In this document: positions 15,997 through 24,236 of the stretch, piece by piece
Layout: every line of letters begins with the position of its first letter
Position numbering within the stretch: the first letter of the stretch is position 1
Assembly: GCA_023398165.1 (NCBI GenBank)
Contig: JAEWSQ010000012.1
Coordinates: forward strand, 124,001-188,000
From: Spirochaetota bacterium
GTDB lineage: Bacteria > Spirochaetota > Spirochaetia > Treponematales > Treponemataceae
DNA length: 64,000 nt
Direction: 5' to 3'
Program-made: the position numbers and the translations under genes
Notes under the pieces: model-generated
What the model was told of the DNA's origin: nothing
The model's database searches: none
Seen by the model: only the letters and a program-made list of their open reading frames with translations

Positions 15997-16419
15997 ATGA
16001 AAACAACCCCTGTATTGAACTTTAACGGACGCGCCGGCGAAGCGATTGCTTTTTACGCAAAAGTATTTAATACGAAGCCGGATTTTGTACTGCATTATTC
16101 CGATGCAGATCCCGCTGATTGGTCACAGCCGCTTACAGATGCACAGAAAAACTACGTGTACCATGCAGAAATGAGCATTGCCGGTCAGCGCTTTATGTTC
16201 TCCGACATTATCGCCTTTGACGTTGTATTCGGCAATAATTTTTTTGTAGTAATCACTGTAGACACAAAAGATGAAGTACTGTCTTTATATGAGTCAATGA
16301 AAGAAGACTCCTCTATTCTTATTCCGCTCCATGAATCGACCTACAGCTCAGGTACGTTCAATCTCATCGACAAATTCGGCGTCCGCTGGGCGGTAATGAC
16401 AGAACAGACAGAGAAGTAA
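15997..16419 (+). CDS. VOC-superfamily (PhnB-like) protein
   Basis: The 140-residue protein opens TTPVLNFNGRAGEAIAFYAK, a typical PhnB/glyoxalase-like first module, and has YVYHAEMSIAGQRFMFSD and GTFNLIDKFGVRWAVM in the expected places. Proteins of this kind fold like glyoxalase and bind small molecules or metals; most PhnB-like members lack a proven reaction. It lies between the DUF2007-like gene and a GNAT gene that starts three bases after its stop, so all three likely share an mRNA. Confidence 0.75.
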   Translation: MKTTPVLNFNGRAGEAIAFYAKVFNTKPDFVLHYSDADPADWSQPLTDAQKNYVYHAEMSIAGQRFMFSDIIAFDVVFGNNFFVVITVDTKDEVLSLYESMKEDSSILIPLHESTYSSGTFNLIDKFGVRWAVMTEQTEK

Positions 16420-16422
16420 TAT

Positions 16423-17157
16423 ATGAATCCGATTCTTATTGAAGAAAAATGCTTAAATGCATTCCCCGCTTTGAAAACTGTCCTCTACAAAGGATGTGTC
16501 ATCCGTTTTTCAGGAACGTACTCCAACCGCTCGAATTCTGCAAATCCCCTGTATACCAGGGAGGAAGATTATGAGAGCGTTATTCAGTATGCGGAATCTT
16601 TATACAATACAAATAATCAAAGCCCCTGTTTTAAAATTATTGAAGCACCTTCCTACAAACCGCTCGATGCTATGTTAGAGCAACGGGATTATACTAAAAT
16701 TCATGAAACAAACATATTAACAATTCCTTTAAAATACACTCCGCTTCAGTCTGATATAAACATAGTTCTCTCTGCTTCTTTTTCGGAGGAGTGGCTGAAT
16801 TCCATGTGCAGACTGCAGGATATGAAAGAAGGTGATGCACAAATCTGTACCGGTATATTAAAAGCTGTACAGGTACAGACTGTTGTCTGTTCTCTTTTTG
16901 TTGATAACGAATTTGCAGCCTGCGGATACACGACTATAGAAAACGGATGGGCGGGGTTTTATGACATTGTGGTAAAAAAAGAACTGCGTAATAAAGGACT
17001 CGGCAGATATGTAATGCGCTCTCTTATGAATGAAGCTTGCAGCCTCGGCAGTACAACAGGATACCTGCAGGTTATGAAGAATAACGAACCTGCAAAACAT
17101 CTTTACGAAAAACTCGGTTTCTCGTATATTTACTCATACTGGTACCGGAAAAAGTAA
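16423..17157 (+). CDS. GNAT-family N-acetyltransferase
   Basis: The 244-residue protein carries a GNAT core in its C-terminal half: FAACGYTTIENGWAGFYDIVV (split as strand beta4 and after), motif A KKELRNKGLGRYVMRSLM with the acetyl-CoA pyrophosphate loop (R-x-x-G-x-G), and motif B YLQVMKNNEPAKHLYEKLGF. The N-terminal half is less conserved and could help select the acceptor. It resembles two-part acetyltransferases of unknown substrate. It is the last gene of the 15791-17157 run; after it comes a repeat-rich spacer. Confidence 0.8.
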   Translation: MNPILIEEKCLNAFPALKTVLYKGCVIRFSGTYSNRSNSANPLYTREEDYESVIQYAESLYNTNNQSPCFKIIEAPSYKPLDAMLEQRDYTKIHETNILTIPLKYTPLQSDINIVLSASFSEEWLNSMCRLQDMKEGDAQICTGILKAVQVQTVVCSLFVDNEFAACGYTTIENGWAGFYDIVVKKELRNKGLGRYVMRSLMNEACSLGSTTGYLQVMKNNEPAKHLYEKLGFSYIYSYWYRKK

Positions 17158-17453
17158 TTACCGCAGATAGTTCAAATACACATAGAAACATACATATTAA
17201 ACCCTTTACGAACCCCCTCTTGTTGACAGCTGCTTTCCAAAGACTTAGGATATGAACGGATTAGTAATTCTTTTTAGCGCCGCATGATGCACGGGATGTC
17301 CCAGCGCCGATACTTTCTGCTGTGCCTATACATCCGAAGGATGAACCGCTCGCCGACGCCCCAGAAAAGAGATGACGTAGGAACCCTCAACTGGAAAGTG
17401 CACCCTGAAATATCTTTATTAATAACAATGTTACTAGATATTTAAAGCGTCGC

Positions 17454-17490
17454 AAGGATGAAGCGCGAGCTGGCGCAGCGCTGATACTTG
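17454..17490. repeat. Dispersed repeat of the GGATGA-CGAG-GCGCAGCGC type, second copy
   Basis: Here GGATGA, four bases, CGAG, four bases, CGCAGCGC and TGATACTT line up with the copy at 6783-6820. A partial copy (CAGCGCCGATACTT) is at 17302-17315. Confidence 0.55.
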
Positions 17491-17577
17491 CATTAGTGCC
17501 CCATACGCTGAGGGGTTTCAAAGGGGTACGCAGTAAAGCTGCGTTAGGAAGAACTACGCGTCGCAAAAGTTGGTTCT

Positions 17578-17625
17578 ACGCACAGTGTGCGTAACGCACA
17601 GTGTGCGTAACGCACAATGTGTGTA
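17578..17625. repeat. Three tandem 16-base palindromic units
   Basis: Units ACGCACAGTGTGCGTA at 17578-17593 and 17594-17609 are identical; the third, at 17610-17625, is ACGCACAATGTGTGTA with two changes. Each unit is itself a palindrome (ACGCACA-G-TGTGCGT). The array ends 11 bases before the AAGGAGG site of the oxidoreductase gene, so it could be a multi-site operator or a structured leader. Confidence 0.7.
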
Positions 17626-17648
17626 CTCCCCTTATTAAGGAGGCAGAT

Positions 17649-18557
17649 ATGAATATTGGAATTATCGGTTCTGGTTTTACCGGTTCAATGCATGCAGATC
17701 TCTATGCACACATTACCGGAGCGGTTTTAAAGGGCATCACAAGTAAAACAAATGTAAGCGCTATGGAAACAGCACAAAAACACGCTGTATTCTGCTACTC
17801 AAGTTACAAAGAAATGCTTGATGATGATTCTATCGATGTAATTGACATCTGCACGCCAACCAATACCCACGCTTCAATTGCAGCAGAGAGTATGAGAAAG
17901 GGCAAACATATAATTCTCGAATTTCCGGCTGTATCAAATCTTAATGAACTTCACGATCTTCAAAATATCAGTCTGCAGACAGGAAAAACCTGCGCTCTTG
18001 CCTATTATTCCCGCTTCCAAAGCCAGTACTCGTACATTTTCGATGCAGCATCTTCCTTGTCGCTTGGAAAGATTAACGGTTTATCTATTTCCAGAAAAAG
18101 TTCATCCGTTTTTGCCACAGACGATATTGTAAATAACCTAATGAGCCAGGATATAGATTTTATGGTCCGCCTGCTTGGAAGACCGGATAAAATTCACGCA
18201 TCTCATACAAAGCAGGAACAGGCAGTCTTTCTTTTTGAATACTCAGGATTATCAGCAATACTTGAAGGCGCTGTAAATATGCATGCCGGATTTCCGTTTA
18301 CAACCCGGCACTGTGTTTCGGGTACAGAGAGTTCTATAAGTCTTTTTTGGAGATTCACAGACCGCCCAGAATACCTTATGACTCAGACAACAAAGGAAGA
18401 AAGCAAAAAAATTGTTACAACGGATTACGATCCATACCGGAAGGAACTAGAAATTATTCTTGCAGGTCTTGCATCAGAGAATACAGCTTCCTTTGATCTT
18501 AACTCAGCTGCAGCCGGCATCGAAGTATCCTTTACCTGCCGTAGTCTGCTAAAGTAG
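17649..18557 (+). CDS. Gfo/Idh/MocA-family NAD(P)-dependent oxidoreductase
   Basis: The ATG at 17649 has a textbook AAGGAGG site; an in-frame ATG at 17601 lies within the tandem palindromes and is rejected. The 302-residue protein opens MNIGIIGSGFTGSMHADLYA, a Rossmann NAD(P) site, followed by DVIDICTPTNTHASIA and the EFPAVSNL segment, where the usual E-K-P motif (with the catalytic Lys) reads E-F-P. The family oxidises or reduces sugars, inositols and related alcohols. The missing Lys means the reaction may differ from that of typical members. It is a single gene bounded by repeat-rich spacers. Confidence 0.78.
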   Translation: MNIGIIGSGFTGSMHADLYAHITGAVLKGITSKTNVSAMETAQKHAVFCYSSYKEMLDDDSIDVIDICTPTNTHASIAAESMRKGKHIILEFPAVSNLNELHDLQNISLQTGKTCALAYYSRFQSQYSYIFDAASSLSLGKINGLSISRKSSSVFATDDIVNNLMSQDIDFMVRLLGRPDKIHASHTKQEQAVFLFEYSGLSAILEGAVNMHAGFPFTTRHCVSGTESSISLFWRFTDRPEYLMTQTTKEESKKIVTTDYDPYRKELEIILAGLASENTASFDLNSAAAGIEVSFTCRSLLK

Positions 18558-18745
18558 TTATTAAATGATTACCACTGATGAACTCAGATGCACACAAATT
18601 TTACTTATGTTTCAGTAAAATTCTAACAATCGTCTTGGTGTTAACTTTAGTTTTATCTATAATCAGTGCATCTATGGTTCTTTTCTCTTATTCCCTTATC
18701 CTTCTTATCCGTGTCGCCGAAGGCGCTGTGTCCATCGGTGGTAAT

Positions 18746-19591
18746 TTATCTTAAGAATTCCTTAAGTTCACTGAGGCGTTTGAGGGCATCTTCCCGGCCG
18801 AGAGCATAGAGGGAGCGGAGGTTATCCGGATTTCTTTCTGTTCTGCTTATATGCACATGACGCGAGGGACGGAAAACAAAGGCTGTACCGTTTTTTTCTG
18901 TCTTTATTACAAGATCAAGTTCATCATTATACATAAGGTGCCTGTTTTCCATGGCCTTAACAAATTCCGGGTATTTTCTGTACAGGATTTTTACTGCGCC
19001 CATAAGGGAGTTTTTCTTTTTAACATAGCCCTCCGGCTGTGTTAAGACAACTATGTTTTTCCTGCAGCCCATTTCCTCCGCTTTAGCAAGAGGAATGGAA
19101 TCCGAGACTCCCCCGTCAAGGAGCTTCATTCCGCCGAGTTCCACTATACGCGACACAAGGGGCATTGAAGCGGAAGCACGCATCCATTGTATATCTTCCG
19201 CGTTTCCTGTTTCGCACTTATGGTACACAGGTTTTCCTGTTATTACATCAGTACAGACAGCGAAGAATTCTTCTTTTGAATTTTTAAAAGTCTCCGTATC
19301 AAAGGGATCCAGCGTGTTTGGAATATCTTCGTAGCAGAATTTCGCCCCGTAAAAATCGCCGGTAAAAAGAAGGGACCGGAAACCTGCATAATGCGGATTT
19401 CTGCAGTGTTCTGCATTATACCGTATAACCCTTCCGATCTGTTTCGATTTAATATTGCAGCCGAACGCCGCTCCTGCAGATACACCGATTACAATATCAG
19501 CAGATATATCATTTTCCATTAATATATCAATAACCCCTGCGGTATACATCCCGCGCATTCCGCCGCCTTCAAGTACTAATCCCGTTTTCAT
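18746..19591 (-). CDS. Patatin-like phospholipase (YjjU type)
   Basis: The 281-residue protein has all patatin motifs: the oxyanion loop LEGGGMRGMYTAGV at residues 5-18, the nucleophile elbow GVSAGA with Ser near residue 39, and the catalytic Asp in LLDGGVSDSIP (about 158-168). This Ser-Asp dyad hydrolyses lipid acyl esters. Length and the C-terminal region (RTERNPDNLRSLYALGREDA) fit the bacterial YjjU-like group. There is no signal peptide, so it is probably cytosolic. No good ribosome site precedes the ATG; a TATAAA five bases upstream might give a leaderless mRNA, but no matching -35 is seen. Confidence 0.82.
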   Translation of the reverse strand: MKTGLVLEGGGMRGMYTAGVIDILMENDISADIVIGVSAGAAFGCNIKSKQIGRVIRYNAEHCRNPHYAGFRSLLFTGDFYGAKFCYEDIPNTLDPFDTETFKNSKEEFFAVCTDVITGKPVYHKCETGNAEDIQWMRASASMPLVSRIVELGGMKLLDGGVSDSIPLAKAEEMGCRKNIVVLTQPEGYVKKKNSLMGAVKILYRKYPEFVKAMENRHLMYNDELDLVIKTEKNGTAFVFRPSRHVHISRTERNPDNLRSLYALGREDALKRLSELKEFLR

Positions 19592-19646
19592 GATAATTTA
19601 TACTATCATATTTCCTGTTCTTCCGCAAAGAATAGTATTCCTCTCC

Positions 19647-19675
19647 TTGACCGTACATGAATCTGAGTTTATACT
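19647..19675 (+). promoter_or_regulatory. Promoter of the acyl-CoA synthetase gene
   Basis: TTGACC (19647-19652), a 17-base spacer and TATACT (19670-19675) lie 39 bases before the start codon, with TAAAGGAG as ribosome site between. Confidence 0.65.
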
Positions 19676-19714
19676 AAATGACAGAAAACGTCTATTTGTG
19701 TTAAAGGAGTCAGT

Positions 19715-21661
19715 ATGAGAACGGTTATCCGGTTAATGCACGAGGCTGCACAGAACTTCGGGTCAATGCCTTATCTCGGAGAAAAGCTGAGTAACAACTA
19801 CACTACTATCAGCTATATTGATGCGGATGAAATTTCTTCCTCTTTTGCAGCAGGACTCCTGCTTAAAGGGTTCGCCAAAGGGGGTAATATTTCCATCCTT
19901 TCCGAAGGAAGAACCAACTGGGTCTTAGGAGAGTTCGGGGTTTTAAAAGCCGGCTGTACATCAGTTCCTCTTTCTACAAAACTGTCACAGGACGAGATTA
20001 TTTTCCGCTTAAACCACTCAGAATCAAAGGCTGTTCTTGTTTCTGAAAATAATATGCAGAAAATTCTGGATGCTTACGAATCTGCTGTTATTAAACCTGT
20101 TATTATCTGCATTTCGCCGGATACTCCTTCTCTTCGTAAAATTTTATCCTCATTCCCTGCTTCTTCGGACGGCAATTTTTACTTTTTTGATGCCCTTGTT
20201 GATGAAGGAAGAAAGGCCCTTCAAAATTCAACACTACTAAACGGCATACCTATACAGGCAGCGCTTGAAAACATAGAGAAAAGTATTACTGAAGATGATA
20301 CCGTTACCATCTGTTATACTTCCGGAACTACAGGAAACCCGAAAGGCATAATGCTGAGCCACAAAAATTACTGGCATAATGCTACCGCTTCTGCAGAAGT
20401 TGTTGAAGTTAAAAAAGGATGGAAGAGTCTGATAATGCTTCCTCTCGATCATTCTTTTGCACACACTGTCGGTTCTTATATTTTCCTGTACCGCGGTCTT
20501 GCCATGTACTTTGTAGATGCCCGGGGAGGCCCCATGGCGGCAATGAGAAACCTGCCTCAAAACCTTCTTGAAGTGAATCCGGATTTTCTTCTTACGGTTC
20601 CGGCTCTGTCCGGGAATTTCATGAAGAAAATGATTCAGGGAGTTGCTTCAAAGGGAGCTTTCATTAACGGCATCTTTGAACGAGGTTTAAAAGCCGGTAT
20701 AGCCCGTGCGGGAAACGGATTCAATAAACCTTCTCTTTCTATCCGTGCTGCAAATTTTCTTCCCTGGGCAATTGCAAATGCCCTCGTTTTTCCTAAATTG
20801 AAAAAAATATTCGGAACAAATATTAAATTCTGCATAGGCGGCGGCGCACTTCTTGAAATTAAACAGCAGGAGTTCTTCAATGCTATAGGAGTTCCCGTGT
20901 ATCAGGGGTATGGATTAACAGAAAACGCCCCAATTATCTGTTCCAACTCTGAGGCGCGCCATAAATTCGGCACTTCAGGCGTTATAATTCCTACTCTAGA
21001 AGTCCGCATCATGAAAGATGAAAAAACAGAATGCAAAATCCGCGAAATCGGACAGATTGTTACAAAGGGAGACTCTGTCATGAAGGGATACTATAAAAAT
21101 CCCGAGGCTACTTCAGAAACAATTAAGGACGGAAGACTGTGGTCAGGAGATCTTGGCTACATTGATGAGGACGGATTCCTTGTTGTAACCGGCCGGGAAA
21201 AAGCACTGCTTATCGCAGCAGACGGTGAAAAATACAGTCCCGAAACAATAGAGGAAGCTATTATTAATACTTCAAAATATATTAATCAGGTTATGGCGTA
21301 TAACGAACAGAATAAATTCACAACCGCTCTCATTACAATTAATGCAGAAGCTGTAAAAGCCGATCTGAACGGCGCACAGGAAGCCCATGCCATACTCGAG
21401 CTTCTTAGAAAAGATATTACATCCTTCCGTAGCCATCCTGATTATTCCTACATTCCTCCGCAGTGGGTACCTTCTTCTTTTGCTCTCATTGCGAAACCAT
21501 TCGATGAGGCTGACGGATTAATCAATTCCACCATGAAACTGGTACGCCATAAAGTACGCGAATTCTACCGTGGAAGAATAGAAGAAATGTACGCATCGGG
21601 CACTCCCGACATCGCGACAGAGGGAAATAATAAAGCTTTACAGGATTTAAAACTCATTTAA
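19715..21661 (+). CDS. Long-chain acyl-CoA synthetase (AMP-forming)
   Basis: The 648-residue protein is an ANL-superfamily adenylate-forming enzyme. It shows the P-loop TICYTSGTTGNPKGIMLSHK (about 198-217), the A5 motif YQGYGLTENAPI, the A7 motif LWSGDLGYIDEDGFLVVTGR and the A10 region (ALLIAADGEKYSPETIEEA), where the usual K-x-x-x-x-G becomes LLIAADGEKYSPE. It activates fatty acids with ATP and CoA for lipid synthesis or breakdown. It is transcribed alone, from the promoter at 19647 to the terminator at 21685. The exact chain length preference is unknown. Confidence 0.88.
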   Translation: MRTVIRLMHEAAQNFGSMPYLGEKLSNNYTTISYIDADEISSSFAAGLLLKGFAKGGNISILSEGRTNWVLGEFGVLKAGCTSVPLSTKLSQDEIIFRLNHSESKAVLVSENNMQKILDAYESAVIKPVIICISPDTPSLRKILSSFPASSDGNFYFFDALVDEGRKALQNSTLLNGIPIQAALENIEKSITEDDTVTICYTSGTTGNPKGIMLSHKNYWHNATASAEVVEVKKGWKSLIMLPLDHSFAHTVGSYIFLYRGLAMYFVDARGGPMAAMRNLPQNLLEVNPDFLLTVPALSGNFMKKMIQGVASKGAFINGIFERGLKAGIARAGNGFNKPSLSIRAANFLPWAIANALVFPKLKKIFGTNIKFCIGGGALLEIKQQEFFNAIGVPVYQGYGLTENAPIICSNSEARHKFGTSGVIIPTLEVRIMKDEKTECKIREIGQIVTKGDSVMKGYYKNPEATSETIKDGRLWSGDLGYIDEDGFLVVTGREKALLIAADGEKYSPETIEEAIINTSKYINQVMAYNEQNKFTTALITINAEAVKADLNGAQEAHAILELLRKDITSFRSHPDYSYIPPQWVPSSFALIAKPFDEADGLINSTMKLVRHKVREFYRGRIEEMYASGTPDIATEGNNKALQDLKLI

Positions 21662-21684
21662 AAAGAAAGACTCTAAGAAAAAGA

Positions 21685-21730
21685 GGCTGTCCAACAAAAG
21701 GGTTTAATATAAACCGGGCAGCCCTTTTTT
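21685..21730 (+). terminator. Rho-independent terminator after the acyl-CoA synthetase gene
   Basis: GGCTGTCC (21685-21692) pairs with GGGCAGCC (21716-21723, one G-U pair); the loop contains a smaller GGTTT/AAACC stem, and six T follow. The minus-strand lipoprotein gene ends at 21740, so the signal may serve both. Confidence 0.8.
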
Positions 21731-21739
21731 GCAGAAAAC

Positions 21740-22234
21740 TTAGTAATTGAAATTCCGCCACAGAGAACCGTTTTCCATTTTTGCAACAGATGCCTTCATC
21801 GTTTCAATTTCATCCGGTTTTACATTTTCAATATTTGTACACTGATACATATTACCATTCTTTTCCTCAAACCAAACCTTAATTTTTTTACTTAATATTG
21901 TAATAGTATCAGGCTTAATTTCAAAAGGAATATTCACTTCTGATTCACTTGCTTTTTCCCCTGTTGTATTATACGTAATTTCAAGTTTCTTAATCGTGTA
22001 TCTTCCAGGCTCTAAATTAAGTGCAAAGCTCTTATTTAAAGCAGGATCAACAATGAAGAAACTATTATCATCATAATAAAACCGGTAATGGGCATAATAA
22101 TACTCTGATTTTGTCTTATCAGCATCAATGTAAACCGATAAAATCCCTTTCCCATTATGCTTATTGGGCAATGTTGCACAGCTTGTAAACAGTACAGCTG
22201 CCAGAAGTAACACGACAATACTCTTCACCTTCAT
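21740..22234 (-). CDS. Small lipoprotein, paralogue A of a tandem pair
   Basis: The 164-residue product begins with a lipoprotein signal ending LFTSC (lipidated Cys at residue 19), then ATLPNKHNGKGILSVYIDAD. A central block, FFIVDPALNKSFALNLEPGR, is nearly identical in its neighbour. The domain resembles DUF2846-like or other small beta-sandwich lipoproteins, where a peptide-bond-rich sequence reports a bound value (L-N-L-x-P-G-x-Y-T-I), but I would not assign a function. It lies 26 bases downstream of its paralogue, with a good AAAGGAG site. Confidence 0.75.
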   Translation of the reverse strand: MKVKSIVVLLLAAVLFTSCATLPNKHNGKGILSVYIDADKTKSEYYYAHYRFYYDDNSFFIVDPALNKSFALNLEPGRYTIKKLEITYNTTGEKASESEVNIPFEIKPDTITILSKKIKVWFEEKNGNMYQCTNIENVKPDEIETMKASVAKMENGSLWRNFNY

Positions 22235-22260
22235 AAAAATCTCCTTTAATATATTTTTGT

Positions 22261-22755
22261 TTAATAATAAAATGAAGTCCAGACAGCGCCGTTTTTCATG
22301 CCGGCTATTTCTTTTTTATGTGCCTCAATTTCATCTTTAGTTATAGAATACGTATTCCAAAATTGTAATAAATTACCATCTTTATCATCAAACCACACTT
22401 TAATTTTTTGACGTAATATGGTAATTGTATCAGCCTTTATTTCAAAAGGTATATTAACCTCTCTCTCTTTTGCTTTATTTCCTGTAGAGTTATAGATGGC
22501 TTGAATTTTGTTTATTGTATAATTACCCGGATCAAGATTAAGTGCAAAACTCTTATTTAAAGCAGGATCAACAATGAAAAAAGCATTTTCATCATAGTAA
22601 AATCTATAATGAACATAATAATAAGTTGATTTTGTCATATCTGCGTCTATGTACACAGATAAAATCCCTTTCCCGTTCTGTTTTTCCGGTAATGTAGCAC
22701 AACTTGTAAGCAGTACACCTGCAAGCAAAAACACGATAAAATTCTTAACTTTCAT
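22261..22755 (-). CDS. Small lipoprotein, paralogue B of a tandem pair
   Basis: The 164-residue product is the same length as paralogue A and alignable end to end without gaps (MKVKNFIVFLLAGVLLTSC; ATLPEKQNGKGILSVYIDAD; FFIVDPALNKSFALNLDPGN). Identity by eye is well above half, with the C-terminal 40 residues the most divergent. The pair is a recent tandem duplication in one transcription unit. Both are predicted periplasmic or outer-membrane lipoproteins. No function is known. Confidence 0.75.
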   Translation of the reverse strand: MKVKNFIVFLLAGVLLTSCATLPEKQNGKGILSVYIDADMTKSTYYYVHYRFYYDENAFFIVDPALNKSFALNLDPGNYTINKIQAIYNSTGNKAKEREVNIPFEIKADTITILRQKIKVWFDDKDGNLLQFWNTYSITKDEIEAHKKEIAGMKNGAVWTSFYY

Positions 22756-23001
22756 ACTCTCTCTTCTTTTTTATCCTTTTTATACGTATATTTTCAGTAC
22801 CATATCCTCTGATTATATTCTATTTTTTATATACACGCAAATATTTTTTTATTAATCCTAAAAAGTAGAAGTTTATATTCTCATCTTTTATTACTATCTG
22901 TAAATTCATTGCCTCTTCTTCAACCTCTTTATTGTTGTTGATTTCTAAAGTATACTGTGCCTGTAAAAAGTTTTTCTCATAGGATTTCTACGAGGTTGTC
23001 A

Positions 23002-24030
23002 ATGGTATGGTTGTTTGTCGTTCTGCTCATTGTTTTAGCGCTCTTCTGTTTTTTCCTAACAGCTTCTGCAGTTATTCTCCGTTCTCAGCTTAAACCGGCA
23101 GACACTTCAGCAAGAACCGGAAACGAGACATCGCAAATACCCGGAGTGAGTTCTTCTCTCTCTGCTCATGTAAGGGATCCTGTTATTATGGAACCTCTTC
23201 TTGCAGCAAAAAAAAGATGGTTTTCCTATCCTTTAGAAACAATTACAATTAATGCACAGGATAAAACACCTTTATGTGCATATTTCTGGCGTTCCAAAGA
23301 CGTCTTTAGTGAAGATGCTGTTATTTTAGTACATGGATTCATGGATTCAGCCGCCGGTTTATCCTACCTTGCAGAGGAATATCACCGGAAAGGATTCTCC
23401 GTATTATCTGTTGACTGCAGGGGTCATGGTTCAAGCGGCGGAAAATATATATCTATGGGGTACAAAGATGCAGATGATTTACTGCTTTGGACAGCTCAGC
23501 TTCAGACAATTCTTGGAAACAGTGTACATATAATACTCCACGGTGTATCCATGGGTTCTTCTGCTGTACTCCGCGCGCTCTCTTTGCCTTCTTTTCCTCA
23601 TACCACCGTTGTACTGGCTGTCAGCGACAGTTGTTTTTCTGACTACTCAAAACAGATGTTTATTCATCTTGGATCATTTTTCCCGGATAAAGGTTTTCAG
23701 AATATTATACGTCTCATCCTGTTAAAATTTTTATCCCTTAGCAACTTTATTCTTCAAGGCTTTTTCTTTGAATGGCATTCGCCAAAAAAGGCTCTCGCCA
23801 GCAAAAACTCGCTCCCCTCTTCGAAAATTCCAATTATTTTTTTTCACGGCGGGTTGGATTCCATGGTTCCGCTGGAAGATGTGACTATATTATATAATGT
23901 ATGTAATGAACCGAAAAAACAGGTAGTCGTATACAAAGCACCGCACATCGGGTCTTTTTTTTATAATACTGAAATTTATATGAAAACTATTGAAGAATAT
24001 TTCAATTCTAAAAATCTGATTGGGGTGTAA
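23002..24030 (+). CDS. Membrane-anchored alpha/beta hydrolase
   Basis: I prefer the ATG at 23002 (GAGG seven bases upstream; a GTG at 22957 would add 15 residues). The 342-residue protein starts with an uncleaved-looking hydrophobic anchor (about residues 2-28). The catalytic domain has the oxyanion strand VILVHGFMDSAAG, the nucleophile elbow LHGVSMGSSAV with Ser, the acid region IIFFHGGLDSMVP and the catalytic His in YKAPHIGSFF. This is the layout of the bacterial extracytoplasmic alpha/beta hydrolases similar to YqkD/Bem46 types. Substrate is unknown. A terminator follows directly. Confidence 0.8.
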   Translation: MVWLFVVLLIVLALFCFFLTASAVILRSQLKPADTSARTGNETSQIPGVSSSLSAHVRDPVIMEPLLAAKKRWFSYPLETITINAQDKTPLCAYFWRSKDVFSEDAVILVHGFMDSAAGLSYLAEEYHRKGFSVLSVDCRGHGSSGGKYISMGYKDADDLLLWTAQLQTILGNSVHIILHGVSMGSSAVLRALSLPSFPHTTVVLAVSDSCFSDYSKQMFIHLGSFFPDKGFQNIIRLILLKFLSLSNFILQGFFFEWHSPKKALASKNSLPSSKIPIIFFHGGLDSMVPLEDVTILYNVCNEPKKQVVVYKAPHIGSFFYNTEIYMKTIEEYFNSKNLIGV

Positions 24031-24034
24031 AAAA

Positions 24035-24071
24035 GGACCGCCAAAGGAGGAGGGAAAGCGGCCCTTTTTTT
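24035..24071 (+). terminator. Terminator after the alpha/beta hydrolase gene
   Basis: GGACCGC (24035-24041) and GCGGCCC (24058-24064) form a stem with one mismatch, followed by seven T. On the minus strand the mismatch becomes a G-U pair and the stem is also followed by several T, so it could work both ways. Confidence 0.7.
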
Positions 24072-24236
24072 CTGACGTTTTTTGCTGTACATGGACAAGA
24101 TAAAGCAATTTAATGGACTTGTCAACTCTTTTTATCGCATTTATTGCGGTTTTATGCTGTATTTTACAAAATAATGAAAAAAATTGGCATTTTATACGGG
24201 TTTACACAAAATGTCAAAGATATTATTGGAGGTTTT

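Larger units (their letters stand above)
17158..17648. other. 491-base non-coding spacer with repeats
   Basis: No gene is visible. The spacer holds two copies of the GGATGA/GCGCAGCGC-type repeat (17289-17316 and 17454-17490) and three tandem palindromes (17578-17625) immediately upstream of the oxidoreductase gene. Its GC content is higher than that of flanking genes around 17270-17360. Confidence 0.6.

Noticed and set aside
17578..17625. CRISPR array
   Set aside because: The units are contiguous palindromes without unique spacers and no cas genes are near.
17601..17648. Upstream start of the Gfo/Idh/MocA gene at 17601
   Set aside because: The added residues are encoded by the tandem palindromes, and the start at 17649 has a perfect ribosome site.
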